Below, piece by piece: positions 32,773 to 40,793 of a stretch of DNA of 64,000 nt. The notes beneath the pieces are model-generated. The model did not search any database. It saw nothing but the letters and a program-made list of their open reading frames with translations, and was not told the DNA's origin. The position numbers were made by a program, and so were the translations under genes. This DNA is from Dechloromonas hankyongensis (GTDB taxonomy: Bacteria > Pseudomonadota > Gammaproteobacteria > Burkholderiales > Rhodocyclaceae): NCBI RefSeq assembly GCF_022012295.1, contig NZ_JAKLTN010000002.1:992001-1056000 (forward strand), in the 5' to 3' direction. The stretch's first letter is position 1. Each line of letters opens with the position of its first letter.

Positions 32773-32973
32773 TCAGGCTTTGGCGGCATGCATGCCTTGC
32801 TGGCGCAGGGCGGCGAGGAATTCGCTGAAATTGGCTTCACGCACGGAAATCCCGCTCAAGGTGTCGCGCAGGCTGAAAATGCTCATTTCATCCTGGCCGG
32901 ATTGCGCCTCACCCTTGCCGACAGCGGCGTTGGCGGGCTGCGAACGTAAGTTTTTGAAGTGAGTGGCAGACAT
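32773..32973 (-). CDS. Small hypothetical protein, 66 residues
   Basis: The frame MSATHFKNLRSQPANAAVGKG... has an AAGAGAG sequence ten nt before ATG 32973 as a possible Shine-Dalgarno. The C-terminal half (MSIFSLRDTLSGISVREANFSEFLAALRQQGMHAAKA) looks like an amphipathic helical domain; the first half is polar and perhaps disordered. No signal peptide or membrane segment. Family unknown. It is divergent from modB and downstream of the tRNA pair in the opposite direction. Confidence 0.5.
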   Translation of the reverse strand: MSATHFKNLRSQPANAAVGKGEAQSGQDEMSIFSLRDTLSGISVREANFSEFLAALRQQGMHAAKA

Positions 32974-33167
32974 GGCGGGGCTCTCTTGTCGGGTTGTTTG
33001 TCTAGTGTGATTTCATTCTGCCAAAGCCCGGCAAATCGTCTGTGATCAAATTCACATGGAATCCAATATCCAGGCCATGGCGCCGCGCCGTCCAGTGTTC
33101 GCGGCGCTTCGGTATCGCGCCGACCCTGTGTAAACTGCGGGCACCGTTTCTTCAACCCGAAATCCGC

Positions 33168-33842
33168 ATGGATAGCACCGACCTCGCCGCCGTCTGGCTG
33201 ACCTTGAAACTGGCCACGGTGGTCACGCTGCTGCTGCTCGTCGTCGGCACGCCGATCGCCTGGTGGCTGGCGCGCACCCGCTCCGCCTTCAAGGGCATGG
33301 TCGGCGCCGTGGTCGCCCTGCCCCTGGTGCTACCGCCGACGGTGATCGGCTTCTACCTGCTGGTCGTCATGGGTCCGAACGGCCCGCTCGGTCAGCTGAC
33401 CCAGTCGCTCGGCCTCGGCCTGCTGGCCTTCACCTTTCCCGGCCTGGTCATCGCTTCGGTTTTCTACTCGCTGCCCTTCGTCGTGCAGCCCATCCAGAAC
33501 GCCTTCGAAGCCATCGGCGACGGCCCGCTCGAAGTGGCCGCCACGCTGCGCGCCAGCCCGTGGGATGCCTTCTGGTCGGTCGCCGTGCCGCTCGCCAAGC
33601 CCGGCTTCCTATCCGGCGCCATTCTCGGCTTTGCCCATACCGTGGGCGAGTTCGGTATCGTGTTGATGATAGGTGGCAACATCCCGGACAAGACCCGCGT
33701 CGTGTCGGTGCAGATCTACGACCACGTCGAGGCGCTCGAATACGCCCAGGCCCACTGGCTGGCCGGCGGCATGGTGCTGTTCAGCTTCCTGGTGCTGATG
33801 GCGCTATACACCTTCAACCCGTCCCGGCGGAGGCCGGCATGA
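33168..33842 (+). CDS. modB: Molybdate ABC transporter permease ModB
   Basis: The 224-residue inner-membrane permease has about five helices and the cytoplasmic EAA loop that contacts the ATPase ([29 protein letters not shown]), followed by the ModB-typical [29 protein letters not shown]. It would move molybdate (or tungstate) delivered by a periplasmic binding protein. ATG 33168 starts the conserved region ([13 protein letters not shown]). It overlaps modC by ATGA. No modA binding-protein gene is next to it in this window, which is unusual. Confidence 0.93.
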   Translation: MDSTDLAAVWLTLKLATVVTLLLLVVGTPIAWWLARTRSAFKGMVGAVVALPLVLPPTVIGFYLLVVMGPNGPLGQLTQSLGLGLLAFTFPGLVIASVFYSLPFVVQPIQNAFEAIGDGPLEVAATLRASPWDAFWSVAVPLAKPGFLSGAILGFAHTVGEFGIVLMIGGNIPDKTRVVSVQIYDHVEALEYAQAHWLAGGMVLFSFLVLMALYTFNPSRRRPA

Positions 33843-34915
33843 GCGGCGATATCCGCGCCCGCTTCCGTATCGACCGCGGCAGCTTCGCCCTCGATGTCGA
33901 CCTGAACCTGCCGGGGCGCGGCGTGACCGCGCTGTTCGGCCATTCCGGCTCGGGCAAAACCACCTGCTTGCGCGCCATGGCCGGCCTGGAACGGACGCCC
34001 GACGGCTATTTCGCGCTGGGCGACGAGGTCTGGCAGGACGAGGCGCGTGACCTTTTCCTGCCACCGCACCGCCGCGCCCTCGGCGTGGTGTTCCAGGAGG
34101 CAGGCCTGTTTCCCCACCGCTCGGTGCGCGGCAACATGGAATACGGCCAGCAGCGGACGGGCGACACCGGCACGCTGGCCTTGTCCGATGTCGCCGACCT
34201 GCTCGGCATCCGGCACCTGCTCGACCGTTCACCGCAGCAGCTGTCGGGCGGGGAACGCCAGCGCGTCGCCATCGCCCGCGCCCTGCTCGCTGCCCCCAAG
34301 GTGCTGCTAATGGACGAACCGCTGGCAGCGCTCGACCTGAAACGCAAGCTGGAAATCCTGCCCTATCTGGAACGCCTGCACCGTGAACTGGCCATCCCCA
34401 TCATCTACGTCAGCCACGCGCCGGACGAGGTGGCCCGCCTGGCCGATCATCTGGTGCTGCTCGACAGCGGCAAGGTGGTGGCCAGCGGCCCGCTCAACAA
34501 CGTGCTCAGCCGCCTCAACCTGCCGGCCGCCTTCGCCGACGACGCCGGGGTGGTCATCGAGGCCGCCGTCGCCGCGCACGAAGCGGACGACCTGACCCGC
34601 CTCGAATTCCCGGGCGGCATGATTTTCGTGTCGCGTCGGACGGAAGCGGTCGGCACCTTCCTGCGCTGCCGCATCCACGCCCGCGACATCAGCCTGACCC
34701 TGGTGCCGCAGACCCTGTCGAGCATCCTGAACTGCGTGACGGCGACGGTCGTCGACCTGGCGCCGACCGACACGCCGGGCCACGTGCTGGTCCGCTTGGA
34801 GGCCGGCGGCGAACCGCTGCTCGCCCGCATCACCCGGCGTTCGGCCGACAAGCTGGAAATTCGTCCGGGACTGGTTCTGCGCGCCCAGATCAAGGCGGTC
34901 GCACTGCTCGCCTGA
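33839..34915 (+). CDS. modC: Molybdate ABC transporter ATP-binding protein ModC
   Basis: The 358-residue ATPase has Walker [10 protein letters not shown] near residue 38, a Q loop ([11 protein letters not shown]), signature [16 protein letters not shown], Walker [13 protein letters not shown] and the H loop (IYVSHAPDE). A C-terminal MOP/TOBE-type domain (about 290-358) that binds oxyanion in ModC regulation follows. Its start is inside modB (ATGA overlap). In-frame sequence further upstream is the modB gene read in another frame and is not part of it. Together with modB it supplies molybdate for cofactor synthesis, for which moaE lies elsewhere in the window. Confidence 0.94.
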   Translation: MSGDIRARFRIDRGSFALDVDLNLPGRGVTALFGHSGSGKTTCLRAMAGLERTPDGYFALGDEVWQDEARDLFLPPHRRALGVVFQEAGLFPHRSVRGNMEYGQQRTGDTGTLALSDVADLLGIRHLLDRSPQQLSGGERQRVAIARALLAAPKVLLMDEPLAALDLKRKLEILPYLERLHRELAIPIIYVSHAPDEVARLADHLVLLDSGKVVASGPLNNVLSRLNLPAAFADDAGVVIEAAVAAHEADDLTRLEFPGGMIFVSRRTEAVGTFLRCRIHARDISLTLVPQTLSSILNCVTATVVDLAPTDTPGHVLVRLEAGGEPLLARITRRSADKLEIRPGLVLRAQIKAVALLA

Positions 34916-34950
34916 GGTGCCGGTAACGCCCGACGCAAGCGCGGGCGAAA

Positions 34951-35622
34951 TCAGTCAGCCAGTTCGATCTGCCCGCTGACGTTGGTGGTGATGGTGCTTT
35001 CCCCCGCCTCGATCGGCGCCGGCGCGGCTTCGGCCGCCATCATCGCAGCGCGGGCACCGCGCAGCAGGGGAACCGGCGTACCGCCGCCCTGGTTGATGTG
35101 CATCTGCTTGATCTGCCAGGTCTTGCCCAACTGTTCGCCGACCACCGCCGCGCGGTTCTGGAAGGCACGAATGGCCTCGCGCATGGCCTCATCCTCGGCC
35201 TGGCGGCGGGTTTCCGGCGCCGGCATCTGGCTGATGTCGCCCACCGCCAGGCGCATCTGCTGCAGGCGCCCGAGCAGTTCGGACACCGCTCCGAAATCCT
35301 TCGATTCGATCAGCACTTCGCTGCGCATGCGCCAGCCGTCGATCTTCCGGGACTGGGTGTAGATCGGATAGGTCGATTGGCTGCCTGTCTTCACCGTCAC
35401 GCCTTTTTTCTCGCGGATGATCCTCAGGGCCTCGGCGATATTGCCGTTCACCTGGCGCGCCAGATCGGCCGGGTTGCTGCCGCTGGCCTCGCTGTAGACG
35501 CTGGCCCGCACCATGTCGTTGGCCGCCGGCCGGCTGGCCTCGGCCGACAGATCGACCAAGGCGCCGGCCTGGGCGGAGGCGGCCAGGCCGGCTGCGAGCA
35601 GGGAAAGCAAAGTTTTCTTCAT
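34951..35622 (-). CDS. Periplasmic SIMPL-domain protein (DUF541)
   Basis: The 223-residue protein begins with a signal peptide (MKKTLLSLLAAGLAASAQAG). The remainder matches the SIMPL/DUF541 fold: LSAEASRPAANDMVRASVYSEASG, NPADLARQVNGNIAEALRIIREKKGVTVKTGSQSTYPIY, WRMRSEVLIESKDFGAVSELLG and a DEAMREAIRAFQNRA helix. The family (YggE-like) is associated with oxidative or other stress in some bacteria, but mechanism is unknown. Its ATG overlaps the stop of the preceding GlsB-like gene (TGATG), implying cotranslation. Confidence 0.88.
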   Translation of the reverse strand: MKKTLLSLLAAGLAASAQAGALVDLSAEASRPAANDMVRASVYSEASGSNPADLARQVNGNIAEALRIIREKKGVTVKTGSQSTYPIYTQSRKIDGWRMRSEVLIESKDFGAVSELLGRLQQMRLAVGDISQMPAPETRRQAEDEAMREAIRAFQNRAAVVGEQLGKTWQIKQMHINQGGGTPVPLLRGARAAMMAAEAAPAPIEAGESTITTNVSGQIELAD

Positions 35623-35873
35623 CAAATGTCCTTGTCGCGCAGGCGACCGTAAATGACCAACAGCACGATGGCGACGACCACCGAGGCGATGAAACCGGCG
35701 CCCTCGCCGGCCCGGTACCAGCCCATCGCCTGGCCGATCACGCCGGCCAGAAAGGAACCGGCGATCCCGAGCAGGACGGTGGCGATGAAGCCCATGTTGT
35801 CCTTGCCCGGATGCAGAAACTTGGCGATGACGCCAATCACGAGTCCAACCAGAATGGTCCACACGATACCCAT
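35622..35873 (-). CDS. GlsB/YeaQ/YmgE-family stress membrane protein
   Basis: The 83-residue inner-membrane protein has three short hydrophobic helices and the family's glycine-rich pattern: VWTILVGLVIGVIAKFLHPGKDNMGFIATVLLGIAGSFLAGVIG, then a final helix ASVVVAIVLLVIYGRL. It is related to transglycosylase-associated (Tag) proteins induced by acid or general stress in enterobacteria; biochemical role unknown. It leads the two-gene unit with the SIMPL protein. Confidence 0.9.
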   Translation of the reverse strand: MGIVWTILVGLVIGVIAKFLHPGKDNMGFIATVLLGIAGSFLAGVIGQAMGWYRAGEGAGFIASVVVAIVLLVIYGRLRDKDI

Positions 35874-36028
35874 GGCTATTCCCCTTTTTCTGTCGCATTG
35901 ACACCGGCCGGCGGACCGCCGAGCCCTTCGCTTACCGCTCGCTGCATTGATGATAGTAACGCTTTGTCATCGCCGCGGTTGTCAGCGCTGCCTAAAGTTT
36001 TTTGCGCCTTTGCCGCCTTTGCTCAGAC

Positions 36029-36916
36029 TCAGCCGGCCGCCAGGCGTTCGGCCAGATTGTCCATCAGTACCCTTACCCGGTGCGGTACGTGGCGGTTGCT
36101 GGGCAGCATGGCGTAGATGCCGAGTTCGGGCGTCGGGAAATCGGCCAGGATTTCGACCACGCGACCGGTGGCCAGGAAATCGTCGGCGATGAAATCCGGC
36201 TGGCAGGTGATGCCCAGGCCCTGCGCCGCCGCTTCGGTCAGCACCTCGCCGTTGTTGGCGTTCAGCCGGCTGCGCACATGGAAATTCTCCAGCTGGCCAT
36301 CGACGAGGAATTGCCAGGCCAGCGCGCTGCCGGCATTGGTGTAGCCGAGGCAGACGTGGTGGGCGAGTTCGGCCGGGTGGCGTGGCGTGCCATGGCGCGA
36401 CAGGTAATCCGGCGCGGCGAGGACCAGCATGCGTCCGGACCCGATGCGGCGGGCCACGTCGCCGGCGTCGAGCCGCCGTGTGATGCGGATCGCCAGGTCG
36501 ATGCCCTCCTCGATCAGATTTATGCGGCGATCGGTGTAGTCCATGTCGAGCATCACTTCCGGGTAGCGCTGGCTGAAATCGAGCAGCAGCGGCGCCAGAC
36601 GTTTCAGGCCGTAGCTCAGCGGCAGGCTGATGCGGATGCTACCGCGCGGCGTCTGGCGCTCTTCGGCGACGCCCGTTTCGGCGGCCTCGACCAGGTTCAG
36701 GATGACCCGGCACTTTTCCAGGTAGGCGGTGCCGGCCGAGGTCAGGGTCAGACGCCGCGTGCTGCGCGCCATCAGCTTGATGCCCAGATGCGCCTCCAGC
36801 CCGGCGATCTGCCGCGTCACCACGGAGCGGGCGACGCCGATCTGCTGGGCGGCGGCGGCGAAGCTGCCCAGTTCGGCCACCCGCACGAACAATTGCATTG
36901 CGTCGAGACGATCCAT
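36029..36916 (-). CDS. LysR-type regulator divergent from the dioxygenase operon
   Basis: The 295-residue protein has an N-terminal winged helix-turn-helix (MDRLDAMQLFVRVAELGSFAAAAQQIGVARSVVTRQIAGLEAHLG) and a LysR-type effector domain (about 90-290) of the CrgA-like group. ATG 36916 is set by the family start. It is transcribed away from the dioxygenase gene, and the 95-bp intergenic region contains a palindrome TGCGAA-N11-TTCGCA, the expected type of LysR site. It very likely controls that operon and itself; the inducer is unknown. Confidence 0.92.
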   Translation of the reverse strand: MDRLDAMQLFVRVAELGSFAAAAQQIGVARSVVTRQIAGLEAHLGIKLMARSTRRLTLTSAGTAYLEKCRVILNLVEAAETGVAEERQTPRGSIRISLPLSYGLKRLAPLLLDFSQRYPEVMLDMDYTDRRINLIEEGIDLAIRITRRLDAGDVARRIGSGRMLVLAAPDYLSRHGTPRHPAELAHHVCLGYTNAGSALAWQFLVDGQLENFHVRSRLNANNGEVLTEAAAQGLGITCQPDFIADDFLATGRVVEILADFPTPELGIYAMLPSNRHVPHRVRVLMDNLAERLAAG

Positions 36917-36941
36917 TGTTGCTAACTCTGCAATAGTGATT

Positions 36942-36964
36942 TGCGAATTGTCCTCTATTTCGCA
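36942..36964. promoter_or_regulatory. Candidate LysR operator
   Basis: Perfect inverted repeat TGCGAA-N11-TTCGCA in the divergent LysR/dioxygenase intergenic region; size and position fit a LysR recognition site. Confidence 0.55.
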
Positions 36965-37011
36965 CCAAAAAAGGAGCATACAGTGCATCCATCGCCACAG
37001 GAGTTGTCACC

Positions 37012-37815
37012 ATGAACCCGACCCAATTAGCCCTCTTCGTCCCGCACGGCGCGCCGACCTTTGCGCTGCGCCCGGGCGCAGCCGGCGCCGCCCTGGTCGA
37101 ACTGGCGGCCAAGCTGCCCCTGCCGCGCGCCATCGTCATCGTCAGCGCCCACTGGGATACGGCCGTCCCCACCGTCGGCTTCGCCGACCGCCTGGAAACC
37201 ATCCACGACTTCTGGGGCTTCCCGGAAGAGCTGTACGCCATCCGCTACCCGGCCACCGGCTGCCCGGAGGCCTCCCGCGAAGTGGTCGCCGCGTTGGAAA
37301 AGGCCGGCCTACCGTTTGCAGTCGATACGAAACGCGGCCTCGACCACGGCGCCTGGGTGCCGCTGCGCCTGATGTTCCCCGACGCCGAGGTGCCGGTCAT
37401 TCCGGTTTCGGTGCAGAGCGGCGGCGGCCCGGAACAGGCCTACGCGCTCGGTCGTGCCCTGGCGCCGCTGGCCGACCAGGGTTTCCTGATCGTCGGCTCG
37501 GGCAGCATCACGCACAACCTGCGCGACTTCCAGGCGGCCTGGCAAAACGGCGGCCAGACCCCGGCCTATGTCCGCGAATTCGCCGACTGGCTGGCGACAC
37601 AGACCGCCGCCGGCGACCTGCCGGCCCTGCTCGACTACCGCCGCCAGGCACCGGGCGGCGTGCAGGCTCACCCGAGCGAGGAACATCTGCTGCCCTTCTA
37701 TGTCGCACTCGGGGCCGGCGGCAAGAATCCGACGGCGCGCCGCTTCCACGCCGGCATCGACGACTACGTCATCGCCATGGACGCCTATGCATTCGAACAA
37801 GGAGAACACGCATGA
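37012..37815 (+). CDS. DODA-type extradiol dioxygenase (4,5-DOPA dioxygenase-like)
   Basis: The 267-residue enzyme belongs to the class III extradiol ring-cleavage family (YgiD/LigB-like). Predicted metal ligands are His12 (PHGAP), His47 (VSAHWD) and His225 (SEEHLLPF), with a conserved DHGAWVPLRLM loop at His112 and THNLRDF at His168. Family members cleave catechol-type substrates or, in YgiD, L-DOPA; the natural substrate here is unknown. A good AGGAG Shine-Dalgarno precedes it. It opens an operon with cytochrome b561 (ATGA overlap) and two YceI genes. Confidence 0.9.
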   Translation: MNPTQLALFVPHGAPTFALRPGAAGAALVELAAKLPLPRAIVIVSAHWDTAVPTVGFADRLETIHDFWGFPEELYAIRYPATGCPEASREVVAALEKAGLPFAVDTKRGLDHGAWVPLRLMFPDAEVPVIPVSVQSGGGPEQAYALGRALAPLADQGFLIVGSGSITHNLRDFQAAWQNGGQTPAYVREFADWLATQTAAGDLPALLDYRRQAPGGVQAHPSEEHLLPFYVALGAGGKNPTARRFHAGIDDYVIAMDAYAFEQGEHA

Positions 37816-38336
37816 GCTACACCAAAACCGCCAAGGTCCTGCACTGGCTGATGGCCATCCTGCTCTTCGGCCTGCTGGCGCTGGGCTTCTACATGCACGA
37901 CCTGCCGCTGTCGCCGGACAAGCTGAAGCTCTATTCGTGGCACAAGTGGGCCGGCGTCACCGCCTTCCTGCTGCTCGCCTTCCGCCTGCTGTGGCGCTTC
38001 ACGCACCACCCGCCGGCCCTGCCCGCCAGCATGCCGAAGATCATGCAGTTCGCCGCCCACGCCGGCCATCTGATGCTCTACGTACTGATGATCGCCATCC
38101 CGCTGTCCGGCTGGCTGATGAGTTCGGCCAAGGGTTTCCAGACCGTCTATTTCGGCGTGCTGCCCCTGCCCGACCTGCTCGACAAGAACAAGGAAGTCGG
38201 CGACCTGCTGGCCCTGGTGCACAAGAGCCTGAACCTGCTCTTCATCGCCGTGCTCGCCGGCCACATCGGCGCCGCCCTGAAGCACCACTTCATCGACAAG
38301 GACGACATCCTGACCCGGATGCTGCCCAAGCACTGA
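37812..38336 (+). CDS. Cytochrome b561
   Basis: The 174-residue inner-membrane protein has four helices and the heme-binding histidines of prokaryotic b561: His12 in KVLHWLMA, His44 in YSWHKWAG, and two in the C-terminal half (LVHKSLNLLF and LAGHIGAALKHHF). Such proteins transfer electrons from the quinone pool to periplasmic acceptors, or scavenge superoxide as in E. coli CybB. The gene overlaps the dioxygenase by 4 nt and precedes two YceI genes, a pairing seen repeatedly in proteobacteria. Confidence 0.93.
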   Translation: MSYTKTAKVLHWLMAILLFGLLALGFYMHDLPLSPDKLKLYSWHKWAGVTAFLLLAFRLLWRFTHHPPALPASMPKIMQFAAHAGHLMLYVLMIAIPLSGWLMSSAKGFQTVYFGVLPLPDLLDKNKEVGDLLALVHKSLNLLFIAVLAGHIGAALKHHFIDKDDILTRMLPKH

Positions 38337-38362
38337 CACCCCACACCAAACGGAGAACCGAC

Positions 38363-38914
38363 ATGAAAAAAATCATCCTCGCCGTCGCCCTGGCCAGCGC
38401 CTTCTCGGCCCAGGCCGCCGAATTCACCCAGGTCCAGCCGGACAAGAGCGCCATCAACTTCGTCTATAAGCAGATGGGCGTCGCCGTCGATGGCAAGTTC
38501 AAGAAATTCGCCAGCCAGCTGACTTTCGACCCGGCCAAGCCGACTGCCGCCAAGGCCACTTTCGACGTCGATCTGGCCAGCGTCGACACCGGCGCCGTCG
38601 AAGGCGACCAGGAAGTCGCCGGCAAGCCATGGTTCAACACCAAGGCCTTCCCGACCGCCAAGTTCGTTTCCGGCACCGTCAAGCCGCTCGGCGGCAACAA
38701 GTACGAAGTCGCCGGCCAGCTCAGCATCAAGGGTAAGACGCAGGATGTGGTCGTCCCCGCCACCTTCACCGCCCAGGGCAATACTGGCGTGTTCGACGGC
38801 AGCTTCACCATCCGCCGCGCCGACTTTTCCATCGGCGAAGGCTCCTGGGCCAAGTTCGACATCGTCGCCAACGACGTCCTGATCAAGTTCCGCATCACCG
38901 CCACCAGCAAGTAA
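38363..38914 (+). CDS. YceI-family periplasmic protein, first copy
   Basis: The 183-residue protein has a signal peptide (MKKIILAVALASAFSAQAAE) and a YceI lipocalin-like barrel: SAINFVYKQMGVAVDGKFKKF, ATFDVDLASVDTGAVEGDQEVAGKPWFNTKAFPTAKF, and the C-terminal FTIRRADFSIGEGSW. YceI proteins bind polyisoprenoid chains such as quinones. Next to a b561 it may carry an isoprenoid redox partner. A CGGAGA Shine-Dalgarno is present. It differs from the following copy, so the pair arose by an old duplication or separate recruitment. Confidence 0.93.
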   Translation: MKKIILAVALASAFSAQAAEFTQVQPDKSAINFVYKQMGVAVDGKFKKFASQLTFDPAKPTAAKATFDVDLASVDTGAVEGDQEVAGKPWFNTKAFPTAKFVSGTVKPLGGNKYEVAGQLSIKGKTQDVVVPATFTAQGNTGVFDGSFTIRRADFSIGEGSWAKFDIVANDVLIKFRITATSK

Positions 38915-38942
38915 CCCCCCATCCCCACAGGAGAAAACCCCC

Positions 38943-39512
38943 ATGAAGAAGCAAGTCGCCACCCTCGTTCTCGCCCTCGCCGCCGCCGTGCCGGCCTTCG
39001 CCGCCCCGGAAACCTTCGTCGCCGACAGCACCCACACCTTCTCGCGCTTCTCGTACAGCCACTTCGGCTTCACGACCCAGCTGTCGCGCTTCAACAAGAA
39101 CAGCGGCAAGGTCGTCTTCGACAAGGCCGCCAAGACCGGCTCGGTCGACATCACCATCGACACCAAGTCGGTCGACACCGGCTACGACACCTTCAACGAG
39201 CACATCCAGGGCGAAGACTTCCTCGACACCGGCAAGTACCCGACCGCCCACTTCAAGTCCACCAAGGTCATCTTCGAAGGCGACAAGCCGGCCAAGATCG
39301 AAGGCAACCTGACCCTCAAGGGCGTCACCAAGCCGGTCACCCTGACCGTCACCTCCTTCCTGGCCATGCCGCACCCGATGCTGAAGAAGGACGCCATCGG
39401 TGCCAACGCTTATACCGTGGTCAAGCGTTCCGAATTCAACGCCGGCAAGTACGCCCCGCACGTCGGCGACGATGTCCGCATCGACGTGACCCTCGAAGCG
39501 ATCAAGGATTAA
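38943..39512 (+). CDS. YceI-family periplasmic protein, second copy
   Basis: The 189-residue protein has a signal peptide (MKKQVATLVLALAAAVPAFAA) and the canonical YceI pattern: DSTHTFSRFSYSHFGFTTQLSRF, VDITIDTKSVDTGYDTFNEHIQGEDFLDTGKYPTAHFKS, GNLTLKGVTKPVTLTV and VKRSEFNAGKYAPHVGDDVRI. It is the more typical YceI of the two and is probably a periplasmic isoprenoid-binding barrel. It is the last gene of the LysR-controlled operon and is followed by a strong terminator. Confidence 0.95.
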   Translation: MKKQVATLVLALAAAVPAFAAPETFVADSTHTFSRFSYSHFGFTTQLSRFNKNSGKVVFDKAAKTGSVDITIDTKSVDTGYDTFNEHIQGEDFLDTGKYPTAHFKSTKVIFEGDKPAKIEGNLTLKGVTKPVTLTVTSFLAMPHPMLKKDAIGANAYTVVKRSEFNAGKYAPHVGDDVRIDVTLEAIKD

Positions 39513-39536
39513 GCGGAACTCCGCTGCACACCGACA

Positions 39537-39563
39537 ACGCCGGCCACTCAGGCCGGCGTTTTT
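39537..39563 (+). terminator. Rho-independent terminator of the dioxygenase/b561/YceI operon
   Basis: AACGCCGGCC-ACTCA-GGCCGGCGTT followed by TTTTG, 25 bp after the second YceI gene. Confidence 0.88.
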
Positions 39564-39578
39564 GCTGGTGCATCCAAT

Positions 39579-39773
39579 TCATTCGACCCGCTGGATGATC
39601 TTCCAGGCGTACAGCACGCTCGCTTCGCCGAATTCGTGTTCGGTCTCGATATCCCACCAGCGCTGGTTCTCCGGGCCGAAGGGGCCGAGATATTGCCAGT
39701 GGCGTTGTTCGCCGCTGCACAGCTCGACCAGATAAACGGCGCCGGGCAGCAGTTCGTCATGTGTTGAATTCAC
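39579..39773 (-). CDS. Small protein translationally coupled to fpr
   Basis: The 64-residue frame starts with GTG 39773, overlapping the fpr stop codon (GTGA), and reads MNSTHDELLPGAVYLVELCSGEQRHWQYLGPFGPENQRWWDIETEHEFGEASVLYAWKIIQRVE in segments that look like a small compact beta domain with many aromatic residues. I do not recognise the family. Tight coupling to a ferredoxin-NADP reductase argues that it is real and may assist that enzyme. Confidence 0.6.
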   Translation of the reverse strand: MNSTHDELLPGAVYLVELCSGEQRHWQYLGPFGPENQRWWDIETEHEFGEASVLYAWKIIQRVE

Positions 39774-40588
39774 CAGTAGTTCTCACTCGCAAAGTTTCCC
39801 GGCTCCCGGCTACGGTCGGGGCGCAGGCCACGCGCTTGCAGGATGCCGCGCACATCGTCCAGCATCTGCGGATTGCCGCAGATCAGTAGCCGCGACCGCT
39901 CCCGGTCGATGGGCAAATCGACCTTCCTTTCCAGCGAGCCGTCGGTGAGCAGCGTGGTCAGGCGCTGCCCCAGCACGCCGGGGACCGCCTCCCGGGTGAC
40001 GACCGGGACATAGTGCAGCTTGGCCTTGGCATCGGCAAACAGTTCGTCCTCGGCCAGCGCGGCGATTTCCTCCTGGTAGGCGAGTTCCTTGGCCTCGCGC
40101 ACGCTGTAGGCGAGAACGATGTTTTCATATTGCTCCCAGACCTCGGGATCGCGCAGGATGGACAGAAACGGCGCCAAGCCGGTGCCGCTGGCCAGCAGCC
40201 ACAAATCCTCGCCGCCGACGAAGCGGCTGGTCGTCAGATAGCCGTAGGGCAACTTCTCGACGTAGATCGGCTCATCGACGCCGAGTTCGGCCAGGCGGGT
40301 CGAGAAAGCCCCATCCGGAACGAGGACCGAAAAAAATTCCAGGTACTCGTCGTAATTCGCCGACAGCATCGAGTAGGGACGCCAGACGATGTCGCCCGCC
40401 ACTCCCGCCAGGCCGAGCCGGACGAACTGCCCCGGTTGAAAGCGGAAACTCTTGCTGCGCGTAGTCTGGAACGACAGCAGCTTGTCGCACCAGGTGCGGA
40501 TCGACAGCACGCGCTCCTGCGTGGCCTTGTCGGTCGGCACGGCCGGGACCGGCGCGACGCCGGGGCTATATGTCGTTGCAAACTTCAT
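39770..40588 (-). CDS. fpr: Ferredoxin--NADP reductase, first paralogue
   Basis: The 272-residue flavoenzyme has an N-terminal FAD-binding barrel (FQPGQFVRLGL, WRPYSMLSANYDEYLEFF) and an NADP-binding domain with LWLLASGTGLAPFLSILRDP and LLICGNPQMLDDVRGIL, as in bacterial Fpr. It moves electrons between NADPH and ferredoxin or flavodoxin. ATG 40588 is preferred because AGGA lies upstream; an ATG at 40603 would add five residues. It shares the RxYS FAD motif and the GTGLAPF motif with the second reductase at 54760 but has a longer N-terminus. Confidence 0.92.
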   Translation of the reverse strand: MKFATTYSPGVAPVPAVPTDKATQERVLSIRTWCDKLLSFQTTRSKSFRFQPGQFVRLGLAGVAGDIVWRPYSMLSANYDEYLEFFSVLVPDGAFSTRLAELGVDEPIYVEKLPYGYLTTSRFVGGEDLWLLASGTGLAPFLSILRDPEVWEQYENIVLAYSVREAKELAYQEEIAALAEDELFADAKAKLHYVPVVTREAVPGVLGQRLTTLLTDGSLERKVDLPIDRERSRLLICGNPQMLDDVRGILQARGLRPDRSREPGNFASENYW

Positions 40589-40793
40589 CCGAAATCCTCG
40601 CATCGGGCGCTCCCCGCCCGGTCGGTTCACTTGCCTGGGGAAAAGGCATTTCTTGTCCATGCCCAGCAAATTCGACCTTGCCGACCGCCGGGAGTTGCGC
40701 CGTCCGCCCACGAACGGCGATGGCCACGGCCAGCCGCGTCTTGCGCCGGGAGTGGACACGCAAGCGCGGACAATCTGGCATGCTGTCGTCACC

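Noticed and set aside
33263..33838. Upstream extension of ModC
   Set aside because: This frame is modB read out of phase; ModC begins at the ATGA overlap.
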